This document shows, piece by piece, positions 1-9,242 of a DNA stretch of 64,000 nt. The notes below the pieces were generated by a model that did no database searches, was not told the origin of the DNA, and saw only the letters and a list, made by a program, of their open reading frames with translations. The position numbers and the translations under genes are program-made. Source of the stretch: Sphingobacteriales bacterium 46-32 (GTDB taxonomy: Bacteria; Bacteroidota; Bacteroidia; Chitinophagales; Chitinophagaceae); NCBI GenBank assembly GCA_001898485.1, contig MKTY01000020.1, positions 744,001-808,000 on the forward strand, written 5' to 3'. Position 1 is the stretch's first letter. Every line of letters starts with the position of its first letter.

Positions 1-2616
1 GCGTATTTCCACATTGGCCACGATTTTTTCCTGTACGGTTGGTTCAAGCATGCCTTCCATGGCGCTGCGAATCTCATCGATAGCCTGGTAGATGATCGAG
101 TACATCTTGATCTCCACGCCTTCGGTTTCTGCCAGGCGGTTGGCCTGTGCAGAAGGACGCACGTTGAAGCCAATGATCACGGCATCTGAAGCAGCGGCCA
201 GTACCACATCACCTTCAGAAATCTGACCCACACCTTTGAGCAGTACGCGTACAGCGATTTCTTCGGTCGACAGTTTCTGCAGTGAGTCGCTCAGGGCTTC
301 TACCGAACCATCCACGTCACCTTTGATAATCACGTTCAGTTCCTTGAAGTTACCCAGGGCCAGGCGGCGGCCAATCTCATCGAGTGTGATATGTTTCTTG
401 GCGCGCATGCCCTGCTCGCGCAGTATCTGTGCACGGCGGTTGGCTATATCTTTAGCTTCGGCCTCGTCTTCATACACTTTGAATTTCTCACCGGCCTGGG
501 GGGCTCCGTTAAGACCCAGGATTACGGCAGGTGCAGAAGGACCGGCAGCATCTTCGCGTTTGTTACGCTCATTGAACATGGCTTTTACACGGCCATAGTA
601 TTGTCCGCTCACCACCAGGTCACCGGCATTGAGGGTACCATTTTCTACCAGCAATGTCGCTACATAGCCACGGCCTTTATCGAGCGAAGCTTCGATGATA
701 GTACCGGTAGCTTCGCGATTGGGATTGGCTTTGAGGTCCAGCAACTCGGCTTCCAGCAATATTTTCTCCAGGAGCTTGTCGATATTGAGGCCTTTTTTGG
801 CCGCAATTTCCTGGCTTTGATATTTACCGCCCCACTCTTCTACCAGCAGGTTCATCTGAGCCAGCTGTTCGTAGATTTTTTGCGGGTTGGCACCGTCTTT
901 ATCGATTTTGTTGATAGCAAAGATCATGGGTACACCTGCTGCCTGTGCGTGGCTGATGGCCTCACGGGTTTGGGGCATTACCGCATCGTCTGCGGCAATC
1001 ACGATCACAGCTATATCGGTTACTTTAGCACCGCGGGCACGCATGGCCGTAAAGGCTTCGTGACCGGGAGTATCCAGGAAGGTGATTTCTTTGCCGTTGG
1101 GCAGGCTTACCTGGTAGGCACCGATGTGCTGGGTGATGCCACCCGCCTCACCGGCTACTACGTTGGCATTGCGGATATAGTCGAGCAAAGATGTTTTACC
1201 ATGGTCAACGTGACCCATGATGGTCACAATGGGTGAGCGGGGTTCCAGTTCATCTTCGGTGTCGGTATCCTCCTCTTCCTCCATCTCCATTTGTTTTTCC
1301 ATGTCGATGAACTCTACATCGAAGCCAAACTCGCTTGCCACCAGTTCGATTACTTCAGCATCGAGACGCTGATTGATCGACACCATGATACCCAGGCTCA
1401 TACACTTACTGATTACTTCAGCAAAGTTTACGTCCATCAGGTTAGCCAGTTCGCTTACACTGATGAATTCTGTTACCTGCAGTTTGTTGTCCTGGCTATC
1501 ATCCCCCATGGCGTCTGCCATTTCCTGGCGTTTTTCGCGACGCAGGCGGGCTTTCATGCCCTTGCCTTTACCACCACCGCCAGACAGCTTGGCCTGAGTT
1601 TCCTGTATTTTCTTTTGAATTTCTTTTTCGTCGATGAGTTTGTCTTCGCGACGTCCGCCACCCGGGCCACGGTGCTGATTGCGACCGGGACCGCCGGAGC
1701 GCCCGCGCTGGTCATGACGACCTCCTCCCTGGTGCTGACCGCCCTGGCCACCCGGACGACGATCGCCGGGACCTGCGCCACGGTTTTGCATGTTGGGAGC
1801 TCCGCCATCATTGCGCACTTCTTTCTTCTCGATCGGTATACGCTTGCGTTTGCGTTTTTCGTCTTTTTTGGGACGTGTATCGCTGTCGACAGGCAGTTCG
1901 ATCTTACCAAGAATTTTGGGGCCTTCGATTTTTTCGGCCCTGATATTTTCGATTACGGGAGGAGCTTCTTCTTCTGTTTTGGGCTCTGCCACTTCAGATT
2001 GTTCCTGTACAGGTTCCGGCTCGGCGACCACAGGTTTTTCTTCCGCCTGAACCACTTTTTTGGGTTCTTCGGGCTGAGCTTGCGGCTCATCCGATTTTTT
2101 GCGGATCGTTTTCTTCGGACGTGTAGAGGAGTCGATAGCCGACAGATCGATTTTGTCGATGATCCTGGGCGTAGCTATTTCCGGCGCATCCACTTTCACC
2201 ACTTCTTCTTCTTTTACCACAGCCGGTGGCGGAGCCTGTTCCTCTACCGGTTCGGGCTCGGGCTCGGGCGCTACCACGGGCTTCTCTTCCACTACTGCGG
2301 GTGCCGGTTCTTCTTTTTTGGCTGGTGCCGATTTTTTCTCTTCTTTTTTGAAGAGTACTTCTTCGTCTTCTTTCTTCTTTTTGGCTTCCGCTTGCGACCC
2401 TTTGGGAAGATCCACCTGGTCACTTTTCAACTTAGCGGCCTTATCGCCATGGAATTCCTGTTGCAAAGCCCGGTACATGTCCTCCGTCAGCTTGGACGTG
2501 GGCTTCAGGTCATCTTTGGAAAAACCTTTCCCGGCCAGGAAGTCGATCAGCGTATCCTGTCCTACGTTGAATTCCTTAGCGGCTGCTAATAGTCTGGGAA
2601 GTTTTAATTCTGCCAT
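1..2616 (-). CDS. infB: Translation initiation factor IF-2 (partial, C-terminus off window)
   Basis: Recruits fMet-tRNA to the 30S subunit and hydrolyses GTP during subunit joining. The frame is open from the ATG at 2616 to the window edge, 872 codons. The N-terminus ([16 protein letters not shown]) is an IF2-N domain. It is followed by several hundred K/E/P-rich low-complexity residues and an RNG-rich stretch, as is usual in Bacteroidota. The GTPase domain shows GHVDHGKTS and DTPGHEAF, followed by NKID. Roughly 100 residues of domain IV should lie beyond position 1; this is estimated from the family length. It is the last visible gene of the rimP-nusA-infB order, 80 bp after nusA. Several long plus-strand frames across the low-complexity part are shadows. 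Confidence 0.97.
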   Translation of the reverse strand, partial: MAELKLPRLLAAAKEFNVGQDTLIDFLAGKGFSKDDLKPTSKLTEDMYRALQQEFHGDKAAKLKSDQVDLPKGSQAEAKKKKEDEEVLFKKEEKKSAPAKKEEPAPAVVEEKPVVAPEPEPEPVEEQAPPPAVVKEEEVVKVDAPEIATPRIIDKIDLSAIDSSTRPKKTIRKKSDEPQAQPEEPKKVVQAEEKPVVAEPEPVQEQSEVAEPKTEEEAPPVIENIRAEKIEGPKILGKIELPVDSDTRPKKDEKRKRKRIPIEKKEVRNDGGAPNMQNRGAGPGDRRPGGQGGQHQGGGRHDQRGRSGGPGRNQHRGPGGGRREDKLIDEKEIQKKIQETQAKLSGGGGKGKGMKARLRREKRQEMADAMGDDSQDNKLQVTEFISVSELANLMDVNFAEVISKCMSLGIMVSINQRLDAEVIELVASEFGFDVEFIDMEKQMEMEEEEDTDTEDELEPRSPIVTIMGHVDHGKTSLLDYIRNANVVAGEAGGITQHIGAYQVSLPNGKEITFLDTPGHEAFTAMRARGAKVTDIAVIVIAADDAVMPQTREAISHAQAAGVPMIFAINKIDKDGANPQKIYEQLAQMNLLVEEWGGKYQSQEIAAKKGLNIDKLLEKILLEAELLDLKANPNREATGTIIEASLDKGRGYVATLLVENGTLNAGDLVVSGQYYGRVKAMFNERNKREDAAGPSAPAVILGLNGAPQAGEKFKVYEDEAEAKDIANRRAQILREQGMRAKKHITLDEIGRRLALGNFKELNVIIKGDVDGSVEALSDSLQKLSTEEIAVRVLLKGVGQISEGDVVLAAASDAVIIGFNVRPSAQANRLAETEGVEIKMYSIIYQAIDEIRSAMEGMLEPTVQEKIVANVEIR

Positions 2617-2696
2617 TCGTATGATTAAAATTTAGTTGGCGTGCGGCGGAAACAGCCTGTTATCATTCGGCTATTCCGTTTTATCCGTTCACCCTT

Positions 2697-3941
2697 TTAT
2701 TCTTTATCAAATTCAGCCTGCAGTACGCGGCGCACCTCATCGATCGTTTCTTTTTCGAGGTCGGTACGGCGTTCCAGCTCGGCTGGTGTGAGGTTGAGTA
2801 CGCTGCGGGCCGTATCGCAACCAACACGTTTCAGCTCATCAATAACCCATGTTTCGATCTCATCGCTGAATTCTTCGAGATCGATATCAAACCCTTCTTC
2901 TTCTTCAGAATCGCGGTATACATCAATTTCATAGCCAGTAAGTTCACAGGCCAGTTTGATGTTAACACCGCGGCGGCCGATAGCCAGCGATACCTGGTCG
3001 GGTTTGAGATATACACTCGCATGTTTGGCATCATTATCCAGCTCCATGCTGGTAATTTTGGCCGGCGTGAGCGAGCGCTGAATCAGCAACTGCGTATTAT
3101 TAGTCCAGTTGATGACATCGATGTTTTCGTTTTTCAGTTCGCGTACAATGCCATGAATACGGCTACCCTTCATACCCACGCAGGCACCAACGGGATCGAT
3201 ACGATCATCGTAGCTTTCTACCGCTACTTTGGCGCGCTCACCCGGATCGCGAACGATCTTTTTGATTACAATCAGGCCGTCAAAAATTTCAGGCACCTCA
3301 ATTTCCAGCAGCTTGGCCAGAAAATCGGGTGAGGTACGTGAAAGGATGATGACAGGATTGTTATTTTTCATATCCACTTTCTTCACTACGGCACGGGTAT
3401 TCTCTCCTTTTTTGAAATAATCCTGCGGAATCTGCTCACTTTTGGGCAGAATCAGCTCATTACCTTCTTCATCCAGCAACAGTATCTCTTTCTTCCATAC
3501 CTGGTAAACTTCTGCGCTGATGATTTCGCCTATACGGTCGCCATATTTTTTGGCGAGTACATTCTTTTTAAGATCGCTGATACGGCTGGCCAGCGTTTGT
3601 TTGGCAGCCAGGATGGCTCGGCGGCCAAAGTCGTATAAATCTATTTCCTGAAACAGCTCTTCGCCCACTTCAAAGTCAGGTTCAATCTTAATGGCTTCAG
3701 AATAGGCTACCTGGGCCAGCGGGTCTTCTACCTGGCCGTCTTCCACGATCATCCGGTGGCGAATGATCTCAAGGTCACCTTTTTCAGCATTCACGATCAC
3801 ATCAAAGTTTTCATCGCTGCCAAATTTTTTACGCAGCAATGTTTTGAAAACGTCTTCCACCACTTTCATCATCGTAGGGCGGTCGATATTTTCTGCATCC
3901 TTGAATTCCTGGAATGCTTCGATCAGATTGATACTTGCCAT
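2697..3941 (-). CDS. nusA: Transcription termination/antitermination factor NusA
   Basis: NusA binds RNA polymerase and nascent RNA and modulates pausing, termination and antitermination. The 414-aa protein has the NusA N-terminal domain (MASINLIEAFQEFKDAENID), an S1 domain (about residues 130-200), and two KH domains with the motifs DPVGACVGMKGSRI and AIGRRGVNIKLA. The end has one acidic helical region and a short helix-hairpin-like tail (LNLTPAELERRTDLEKET). The length fits the short Bacteroidota form, which lacks the long C-terminal repeats of E. coli NusA. It lies between rimP and infB, the conserved order, and is probably co-transcribed with both. Confidence 0.97.
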   Translation of the reverse strand: MASINLIEAFQEFKDAENIDRPTMMKVVEDVFKTLLRKKFGSDENFDVIVNAEKGDLEIIRHRMIVEDGQVEDPLAQVAYSEAIKIEPDFEVGEELFQEIDLYDFGRRAILAAKQTLASRISDLKKNVLAKKYGDRIGEIISAEVYQVWKKEILLLDEEGNELILPKSEQIPQDYFKKGENTRAVVKKVDMKNNNPVIILSRTSPDFLAKLLEIEVPEIFDGLIVIKKIVRDPGERAKVAVESYDDRIDPVGACVGMKGSRIHGIVRELKNENIDVINWTNNTQLLIQRSLTPAKITSMELDNDAKHASVYLKPDQVSLAIGRRGVNIKLACELTGYEIDVYRDSEEEEGFDIDLEEFSDEIETWVIDELKRVGCDTARSVLNLTPAELERRTDLEKETIDEVRRVLQAEFDKE

Positions 3942-4070
3942 AACTCAAATTTTGAACCGGAAACCTGCTGACAGATGGTACTGCCGGCGGTGTCCTGCTG
4001 TTGCTTAAAATTTAATTTGAAGATTTTTGTTTTTTGTTGCTTTCCTCATTACGCGATGGGGTCAGCGGTT

Positions 4071-4535
4071 TTAAAATTTAACCTGAATCTTTGCCGTCTT
4101 TATATCACTATAGGGGATGGTATGTGTTACCAGCTCCTTTTTTTTGCCTTTTCCTTTCTCTTCTTCCAGCGTCAGTTCCAGTTCGGCGGCAGCCAGCAAT
4201 TTGCCTTCGCGGCGTGTGCCGTCAGAAAGCATAATCTCCAGCCAGCGGCCGATATTTTTTATATACTGTCGATGTAATTTCAGCGGCTCATCCAGGCCGG
4301 GAGAAGATAATTCCAGCGAAAAATCACCATCGGGATAAAGGTTACTTTCTTCCAGATCCTTGTACAGCCGGCGGTTATATTGAATAAGCCGGTCAATGCT
4401 GATTCCGTTATCGGCATCCAGAAAAACCTTGATATTGTTGGTGGGCTTGATCCGGATGTCTACCAGAAACACATCTGGGTCGGCAGCGATCAGCGCTGCC
4501 ACTTTTTGTTCTAAAACCTGTATTTGACCGTCCAT
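4071..4535 (-). CDS. rimP: Ribosome maturation factor RimP
   Basis: RimP assists 30S subunit maturation. The 154-aa protein starts at the ATG at 4535 (MDGQIQVLEQKVAAL). A longer open frame begins at 4631 but would run through the strong hairpin at 4552-4584, so the internal start is preferred. Family features are the N-terminal segment VFLVDIRIKPTNNIKVFLDAD, the region GDFSLELSSPGLDEPLK with the conserved SSPG motif, and a small C-terminal SH3-like domain. It is followed by nusA and infB on the same strand with about 130 bp between rimP and nusA. Confidence 0.95.
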   Translation of the reverse strand: MDGQIQVLEQKVAALIAADPDVFLVDIRIKPTNNIKVFLDADNGISIDRLIQYNRRLYKDLEESNLYPDGDFSLELSSPGLDEPLKLHRQYIKNIGRWLEIMLSDGTRREGKLLAAAELELTLEEEKGKGKKKELVTHTIPYSDIKTAKIQVKF

Positions 4536-4551
4536 ATTCAGTGCTGGGAAA

Positions 4552-4584
4552 AGAAGAAGGGAACGGTCTCCGTTCCCTTCTTCT
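4552..4584 (-). terminator. Strong hairpin between the barrel-protein gene and rimP
   Basis: A perfect 15-bp stem with a 3-nt loop (arms 4552-4566 and 4570-4584). On the minus strand it is followed by CTTTTCCC, and on the plus strand by GATCTTTTTCC. It lies after the stop of the gene at 4713-5441 and just before the rimP start, so it most likely ends that upstream transcript and insulates the rimP-nusA-infB operon. Confidence 0.8.
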
Positions 4585-4635
4585 GATCTTTTTCCGGTGC
4601 GAAGGTAAGTAAAAAACAGTATTCGATCCAAACAA

Positions 4636-4710
4636 GGTAAAAGGTAAAAAGCGAAAGGCAGAAGGATAGTCGCAAAACCTTTATCCCTCTGCCTTTCACC
4701 CTCTGCCTGT
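4636..4710. repeat. Imperfect inverted repeat of gaaaggcag-type words
   Basis: The left part contains ggtaaaaggtaaaaagcg and gaaaggcagaagg. The right part contains ccctctgcctttcaccctc. The two can pair as an imperfect hairpin. It is one of four intergenic hairpins in 4.6-7.6 kb that are each made of a different short repeated word. No gene is present here. Confidence 0.5.
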
Positions 4711-4712
4711 CT

Positions 4713-5441
4713 TTACAGGCCACTCAGCGTCAGCCCAATGGTAAATGGCCTGATCTCAGCAGCCACGCCTTCTTTGAAAAGCGTGGTAATCTGGTAGCTG
4801 CCAAACAGGGAGAAATGCCCCAGACCCACACGTGCCGTACCTACCAGGCGAGTGGTGTTAAAATAACTTTTATCGTATTCTTTAACCATGTAGTCATTGA
4901 TGGTGCCGCCGCTCTTGGTTTGCAGAGTCTTGCTACGGGTATAGGCTTTGAGCATAGTACCTACACGCACTCCTATGGCAAATTTGAAGCTCTTGTCGGC
5001 ATTTTCCGGGTCTTTCGTATACCGAAACTCTACAGGTGCCTCCAGATATACGGTCGCCAGCTTGTTTTTCTTGAAATGGTTGGTATCTGACACATCCCTG
5101 AACTGCAGGGTATTTGTACGCTCGGTAATGCCTACATAGGTTTTTTTGAACTTGATATGATCTGAGGCAATACCGGGACCAAAGGCCATGCTCAGACGCG
5201 GATTGGTCTTAAACGGGAAGTCGAACATGAAAAAGATATTGAAGCTTTTGGAAAAGCCGCCGGTGCTGATGGTGTCAGGACGGCCTGCCCAGCCTGCCGA
5301 GCCCAACTGGATCATAAAATGATCATTGGCGCGTCCCGTAAGGTTGATAGCCTTCTTCTTTTTGAGTGTAGCAGTAGAGTCCTGGGCCAAAAGCGACTGT
5401 ATCATCATCAATGAAACAGCAATCAGTACTATCTTCTTCAT
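4713..5441 (-). CDS. Putative outer-membrane beta-barrel protein
   Basis: 242 aa with a signal peptide (MKKIVLIAVSLMMIQSLLAQ, cleavage probably after LLAQ). The mature part has alternating hydrophobic and polar residues and aromatic-rich strands (SKSFNIFFMFDFPF, LSMAFGPGIASDHIKF, KFAIGVRVGTMLKAY), and it ends in a strand-like segment, as small PorT/OmpA-like barrels do. It probably sits in the outer membrane. No catalytic motif is seen and no specific family can be named with certainty. It is transcribed toward rimP but separated from it by a strong terminator, so it is a single-gene unit. Confidence 0.75.
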   Translation of the reverse strand: MKKIVLIAVSLMMIQSLLAQDSTATLKKKKAINLTGRANDHFMIQLGSAGWAGRPDTISTGGFSKSFNIFFMFDFPFKTNPRLSMAFGPGIASDHIKFKKTYVGITERTNTLQFRDVSDTNHFKKNKLATVYLEAPVEFRYTKDPENADKSFKFAIGVRVGTMLKAYTRSKTLQTKSGGTINDYMVKEYDKSYFNTTRLVGTARVGLGHFSLFGSYQITTLFKEGVAAEIRPFTIGLTLSGL

Positions 5442-5618
5442 ATAATAGTTAAGTAGTGGACAAATGTATTGGCATCGCGGTTAAGAAAAGGTTAAAGGCT
5501 TGCTTTATAAATAAATGCGGAACAGGTTTGTTCCGCATTAGCAAGTCATTGACCGGTGCTGCCGGCGGATTGAGCGGATCGGATGACCCGTCTATCCGTT
5601 TTCACCTTTCTTTTCCTG
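5442..5618. other. Intergenic stretch without a gene
   Basis: Lies between the start of the barrel-protein gene and tRNA-Met. It contains a short open frame at 5456 that overlaps the tRNA and is not credible. A promoter for the leftward gene is expected here, but I see no clear TAnnTTTG match. Confidence 0.5.
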
Positions 5619-5692
5619 TGGACCCTGCTGGGATCGAACCAGCGACCCTCTGATTATGAGTCAGATGCTCTAACCGTCTGAGCTAAGGGTCC
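5619..5692 (-). tRNA. tRNA-Met (anticodon CAU)
   Basis: On the minus strand the 74-nt sequence starts GGACCCTTAGCTCAG and ends GCAGGGTCCA. The acceptor stem is GGACCCT/AGGGTCC, and the anticodon stem-loop is TCTGA-CTCATAA-TCAGA, giving anticodon CAU. CCA is not encoded. It could be elongator Met or a lysidine-modified Ile2; elongator Met is the more usual reading in this phylum. Its anticodon, variable and T-arm sequence is nearly the same as that of tRNA-Asn at 10376-10449. Confidence 0.95.
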
Positions 5693-5696
5693 CTGA

Positions 5697-5762
5697 AAGT
5701 ATTAAGTTGTAAGTGTTAAGTTTTAAGTACTTATAACTCATAACTTATTACGTAAAACTTAC
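5697..5762. repeat. Intergenic inverted repeat of taagtt/aactta words
   Basis: The tract has several copies of aagttgtaagtg/aagttttaag on the left and ataactcataacttatt/aaaacttac on the right. It can fold on itself imperfectly. It sits upstream of tRNA-Met on the minus strand. Confidence 0.5.
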
Positions 5763-5800
5763 TTTGGGCTGCAAAAATATGAGAAATAATGTAAGAAGCG

Positions 5801-6040
5801 TTATTTGACCTCTTCAAAATCAATATAATCTCCGGCAGGGGGCGCCTTGGGCCTTTGTGATTCCTGAAAGCCGGGAGCCGAAGAAGCCTCTTGCTGACGC
5901 CGTTGCTCTTCCTCCATCCGCTCACGCACCTGGTTAAACTGGCGCTTCATCTGGCGGCTGGCACGGTAAATGGGTATGATAAACCGGAATACCAGATTGT
6001 ACAAAAACCAGATCAGCAACGCATACAATATGATTTTCAT
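5801..6040 (-). CDS. DUF4834-like small membrane protein
   Basis: About 79 aa from the second Met (MKIILYALLIWFLYNLVFRF); a start three codons earlier at 6049 is also open. One N-terminal transmembrane helix is followed by a basic and acidic amphipathic stretch (RQMKRQFNQVRERMEEEQRR, likely coiled coil) and a Q/P-rich tail ending DYIDFEEVK. This layout matches the small Bacteroidota family DUF4834, whose function is unknown. It is a single gene between tRNA-Met and hflX, transcribed away from hflX. Confidence 0.7.
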   Translation of the reverse strand: MKIILYALLIWFLYNLVFRFIIPIYRASRQMKRQFNQVRERMEEEQRRQQEASSAPGFQESQRPKAPPAGDYIDFEEVK

Positions 6041-6085
6041 GGCAGACATGGCACAAAATTAGGGAAATGTGCTGTTAATGTGCTG

Positions 6086-6276
6086 ATGTGCTAGTGTGCT
6101 GATGTGCTAATGAAGTGTTAAGTGAATGAAGCTTATACTGCCTGTATAATTAATATCTTTGAAACTCTAAAAATGAAATTACCGATTTCTCCGGCAATCC
6201 TTATTTCATCTATTTATTTTAGCAGGTTAGTTTATAAGCCAGTCGCCAGCATTAGCACATCAGCACACTAGCACAT
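6086..6276. repeat. 27-bp inverted repeat pair of gtgctaatg words
   Basis: The 27-bp arm at 6086-6112 is exactly complementary to 6250-6276. Both are made of repeats of gtgctgatgtgctaatg, and related words extend beyond both arms. They enclose about 137 bp with no gene. The right arm ends about 24 bp before the hflX promoter. Confidence 0.75.
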
Positions 6277-6300
6277 TAACACATTACCCCCTCCTTTTCT

Positions 6301-6308
6301 TACTTTTG
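6301..6308 (+). promoter_or_regulatory. Bacteroidota-type -7 element of hflX
   Basis: TACTTTTG matches the TAnnTTTG consensus and ends 8 bp before the hflX ATG at 6317. The transcript would therefore be leaderless or nearly so. No good -33 element is visible at the expected distance. Confidence 0.55.
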
Positions 6309-6316
6309 CAAACTCA

Positions 6317-7507
6317 ATGCTCGACAAGAAAAATACCATACAAAAAGAAGAACGGGCCGTACTGGTAGGCCTGGTGCATAAGGATCAAACGGAACCGCAG
6401 GTACAGGAGTACCTCGATGAGCTGGCTTTCCTGGCCGAAACAGCCGGAGCCGTAACAGTAAAACGATTCACGCAAAAATTACAGCACCCCGATAGCCGCA
6501 CCTTTGTGGGCAAAGGCAAACTGGAAGAAATACGCCTCTACATTCAGGGAAAAGATATTCGCGTCGCCATCTTTGACGATGAACTCACCGGTGCACAGAT
6601 CAACAATATCGAAAAAGTACTGGGCATAAAAACAATCGACCGCTCAGACCTTATCCTCGACATCTTTGCCCGTCGTGCCAAGACGGCCCAGGCAAAAGCC
6701 CAGGTAGAGCTGGCTCAATACCAATACATCCTGCCCCGCCTGCGCGGTATGTGGAAACACCTTGAGCGCCTGGGTGGTGGTATCGGCACACGAGGGCCCG
6801 GTGAAACAGAAATTGAAACCGACCGTCGTATCGTGCGCGACAAGATTTCACTGCTGCGCAAACGTCTCTCTGAAATAGATAAACAGGCACAGACCCAACG
6901 CAAAGACCGCGGTGAGTTTATTCGTGTGGCCCTGGTAGGATATACCAACGTGGGCAAAAGCACCCTCATGACCCTGCTCAGCAAAAGTGATGTGTTTGCA
7001 GAAAATAAACTCTTTGCCACACTCGATACCACTACCCGCAAGGTAGTGTTCGAAACAACACCCTTTCTCCTGAGCGACACGGTTGGATTCATCCGTAAGC
7101 TGCCCCACCACCTCGTAGAAAGTTTTAAAAGCACGCTCGATGAGGTGCGCGAAGCCGATATCTTACTGCATGTGGTAGATATCTCTCACCCGGCTTACGA
7201 AGACCAACTGGCTGTCGTTAATAAAACATTGTTTGAAATCGGTGCCGCCGAAAAGCCAACCCTTACGATCTTCAATAAAATGGACCTTTACGAAGAGCGC
7301 ACTTTTGATGAATGGCTCGAGGAAAGCACCCGCAAAGAACTGCTCGAAGACCTGCGCGAACGCTGGCAACATGAAACCCAGGGCAATGCCGTTTTCATTT
7401 CCGCACTCGAAAAAAGAAATATCGATACCCTGCGCGCCACCATCCTGCAAAAAGTGAGAGAATTGTACAGAGTGAGGTATCCCTACAAAACAGAATTCCT
7501 GTATTAA
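6317..7507 (+). CDS. hflX: GTPase HflX
   Basis: HflX is a ribosome-binding GTPase that splits stalled 70S ribosomes after stress. The 396-aa protein has the HflX N-terminal domain (FVGKGKLEEIRLYI, then AIFDDELTGAQINNIEK), a glycine-rich linker (RLGGGIGTRGPGETEIETDRR), and a G domain with GYTNVGKST (G1), DTVGFIRKLP (G3) and FNKMDL (G4). Length and motifs are those of a complete family member. It has its own promoter and is the first of two rightward genes; the Rieske gene follows after about 100 bp that hold an inverted repeat. Confidence 0.96.
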   Translation: MLDKKNTIQKEERAVLVGLVHKDQTEPQVQEYLDELAFLAETAGAVTVKRFTQKLQHPDSRTFVGKGKLEEIRLYIQGKDIRVAIFDDELTGAQINNIEKVLGIKTIDRSDLILDIFARRAKTAQAKAQVELAQYQYILPRLRGMWKHLERLGGGIGTRGPGETEIETDRRIVRDKISLLRKRLSEIDKQAQTQRKDRGEFIRVALVGYTNVGKSTLMTLLSKSDVFAENKLFATLDTTTRKVVFETTPFLLSDTVGFIRKLPHHLVESFKSTLDEVREADILLHVVDISHPAYEDQLAVVNKTLFEIGAAEKPTLTIFNKMDLYEERTFDEWLEESTRKELLEDLRERWQHETQGNAVFISALEKRNIDTLRATILQKVRELYRVRYPYKTEFLY

Positions 7508-7596
7508 GTTGACAGATGACGGTTAACAGTTGACCGTATAGTTTTAATGAGAAAAGCTTTCTGTTAACTGTCGACTGTCAACTGTCCACTGTCAAC
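7508..7596. repeat. Intergenic inverted repeat of gttgacagt/actgtcaac words
   Basis: The left arm region 7508-7533 (gttgaca, gttaacagttgac) is complementary in several registers to the right region 7561-7596, which repeats actgtcaactgtccactg. It lies directly between the hflX stop and the Rieske gene. Confidence 0.6.
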
Positions 7597-7605
7597 ATTT
7601 CTTCT

Positions 7606-7944
7606 ATGTGGCACAAACTGGCCGAACACCCCAACGAACTTGATTTTGGCAGCAACAATATTGCAGCCGCTGAGATAAATGGCAAAAAGATCTGCATCGG
7701 CCGCCACCAGGACCGCTATTTTGCCTTCGCCTATAAATGCCCCCACGCCGGCGGCTTATTGTCGCAGGGTTTTATTGATGCACTGGGACAGGTAGTATGC
7801 CCCCTGCACCGCTACCGTTTCGACCTTAAGAATGGACGCAATACCAGTGGAGAAGGTTTTTATCTCAGCCATTGGCCCGTAGAATGGCGCGAGGAAGGCC
7901 TTTTTGTAGACCTGCCCGATGAGAGAAAACCTGGGTGGTTTTAA
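7606..7944 (+). CDS. Rieske [2Fe-2S] domain protein
   Basis: A 112-aa single-domain ferredoxin of the Rieske family, a small soluble electron carrier such as those serving dioxygenases or nitrite reductases. The cluster ligands are visible as CPHAGG and CPLHRYRF, the C-x-H and C-x2-H pattern. The short length indicates a stand-alone ferredoxin rather than an oxygenase subunit. No partner enzyme is nearby. It starts at the ATG at 7606, shortly after the inverted repeat behind hflX. Confidence 0.9.
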   Translation: MWHKLAEHPNELDFGSNNIAAAEINGKKICIGRHQDRYFAFAYKCPHAGGLLSQGFIDALGQVVCPLHRYRFDLKNGRNTSGEGFYLSHWPVEWREEGLFVDLPDERKPGWF

Positions 7945-8160
7945 TGATCTCCGCTTATTAGTATCTCTTACTCTTTCGCAGTGTCCCGCTTATGCGCTCC
8001 TCAGCAAATACACGTATTTCACCATTCAAAAATCGACTAAGTAGATACTCTTATATTCTTGATTTAAAATTTTGAGATTTATCAAATAATTGAGATTTAA
8101 GAAGTTACAGATAGATATTTCAGCCTACTCTATGCAATAAGAACCGCTAACGGCGTTTAA

Positions 8161-9168
8161 ATGGGCAAATTCATGCCTATGCGAAAAATGTACGTATTGC
8201 TCGGCCTGCTGTCTGTACCCTTCTTATTACCTGCACAGAATATTGTAAGTGTGGGTGCCGGTACAGATCTGCATATTGCAGCAGGCACCAGCTTTTATGC
8301 TGGCGGACTTGTGCTGGAGCCGTCCTCTTCTTTTGTTTTAAACAACAACCAGCTTACCCGTGGCAGCACCGTGTCTCAGTTTACTGTCAATGCTTATGCA
8401 AGCCGCGTGTACAGTTTCGGCAACCTCACAGCTCCTTTTACCGGTAGCATTCGTTTTTATTATGATGATGGAGAGCTCAATGGGCTGGCCGAAACGGGTC
8501 TTATTATTAATGACTATAATGGCACCTACTGGCAGGCATTGACAACCGCCGGTTACGATGACGGGGCCAACTATGTGCAGACACAGCCACTGAGCAATGT
8601 GCAGCTGCGCGAGCTCGCGCTGAGTGATGCATTGCATACCCTGCCGCTGCAATGGGGACCCGTAGCAGCTTGGCGCCAGGGCTCAGCCGTACAGGTACAG
8701 TGGACCACCCGCCAGGAAAGCCTGGTACGCGACTTTATTGTAGAGCGGAGCCTTGACGCCCGTAGTTGGTTACCGGTTAGCAGTGCCGTTGCTGCCAACA
8801 ACAATAGTGGCGAAAACAGTTACCGCCAGCAGGATGCCGCTGCCCCGGCCGGGCGCCTTTATTACCGCATCCGCCAGACCGACATTGATGGACGCAGTAC
8901 TTACTCTGCCGTTGCCAGCGTGGCTGCCGGTCTTATGCCCGCCCTGTATGTATTCCCCAACCCCACTGCCGAAAGCTTCCGCCTGCAGGGCATGGATGCC
9001 GGCGATATTGTGAAAGTGGAATTGTTTGCCGCCAATGGCGCCCGCGTGCAGCAATGGCAAAAACCGCAAACGCAGTACAACATCGCTACACTGAGCCAGG
9101 GCATCTACCAGCTCACTGTAGAGCTACGCAATGGCGAGCGCCGTCATTTCAAACTGAATAAATATTAA
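8161..9168 (+). CDS. Secreted protein with type IX sorting domain
   Basis: 335 aa. A signal peptide follows a Met-rich start (MGKFMPMRKMYVLLGLL), so the true start may be the third Met at 8179. The C-terminal ~75 residues form a T9SS type A sorting domain: FPNPTAESFRLQG, then a sandwich-like segment ending LSQGIYQLTVELRNGERRHFKLNKY. A fibronectin-like stretch with WGPVAAWRQGSAVQVQWTT and SLVRDFIVERSLD precedes it. The product is exported across the outer membrane by the type IX system and held at the surface or released. The role of the N-terminal region is unknown. A tail-collar gene follows on the same strand after about 75 bp. Confidence 0.85.
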   Translation: MGKFMPMRKMYVLLGLLSVPFLLPAQNIVSVGAGTDLHIAAGTSFYAGGLVLEPSSSFVLNNNQLTRGSTVSQFTVNAYASRVYSFGNLTAPFTGSIRFYYDDGELNGLAETGLIINDYNGTYWQALTTAGYDDGANYVQTQPLSNVQLRELALSDALHTLPLQWGPVAAWRQGSAVQVQWTTRQESLVRDFIVERSLDARSWLPVSSAVAANNNSGENSYRQQDAAAPAGRLYYRIRQTDIDGRSTYSAVASVAAGLMPALYVFPNPTAESFRLQGMDAGDIVKVELFAANGARVQQWQKPQTQYNIATLSQGIYQLTVELRNGERRHFKLNKY

Positions 9169-9242
9169 TAACCGACCATTTCATCACCACCCTTTTACAG
9201 GCATTTATTACAACACCATCCTCACGTATTAAAACCACCGAT

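Noticed and set aside
391-2635. Long plus-strand frames of 281, 432 and 178 aa
   Set aside because: They are shadows of infB; the minus-strand frame gives clear IF-2 motifs throughout.
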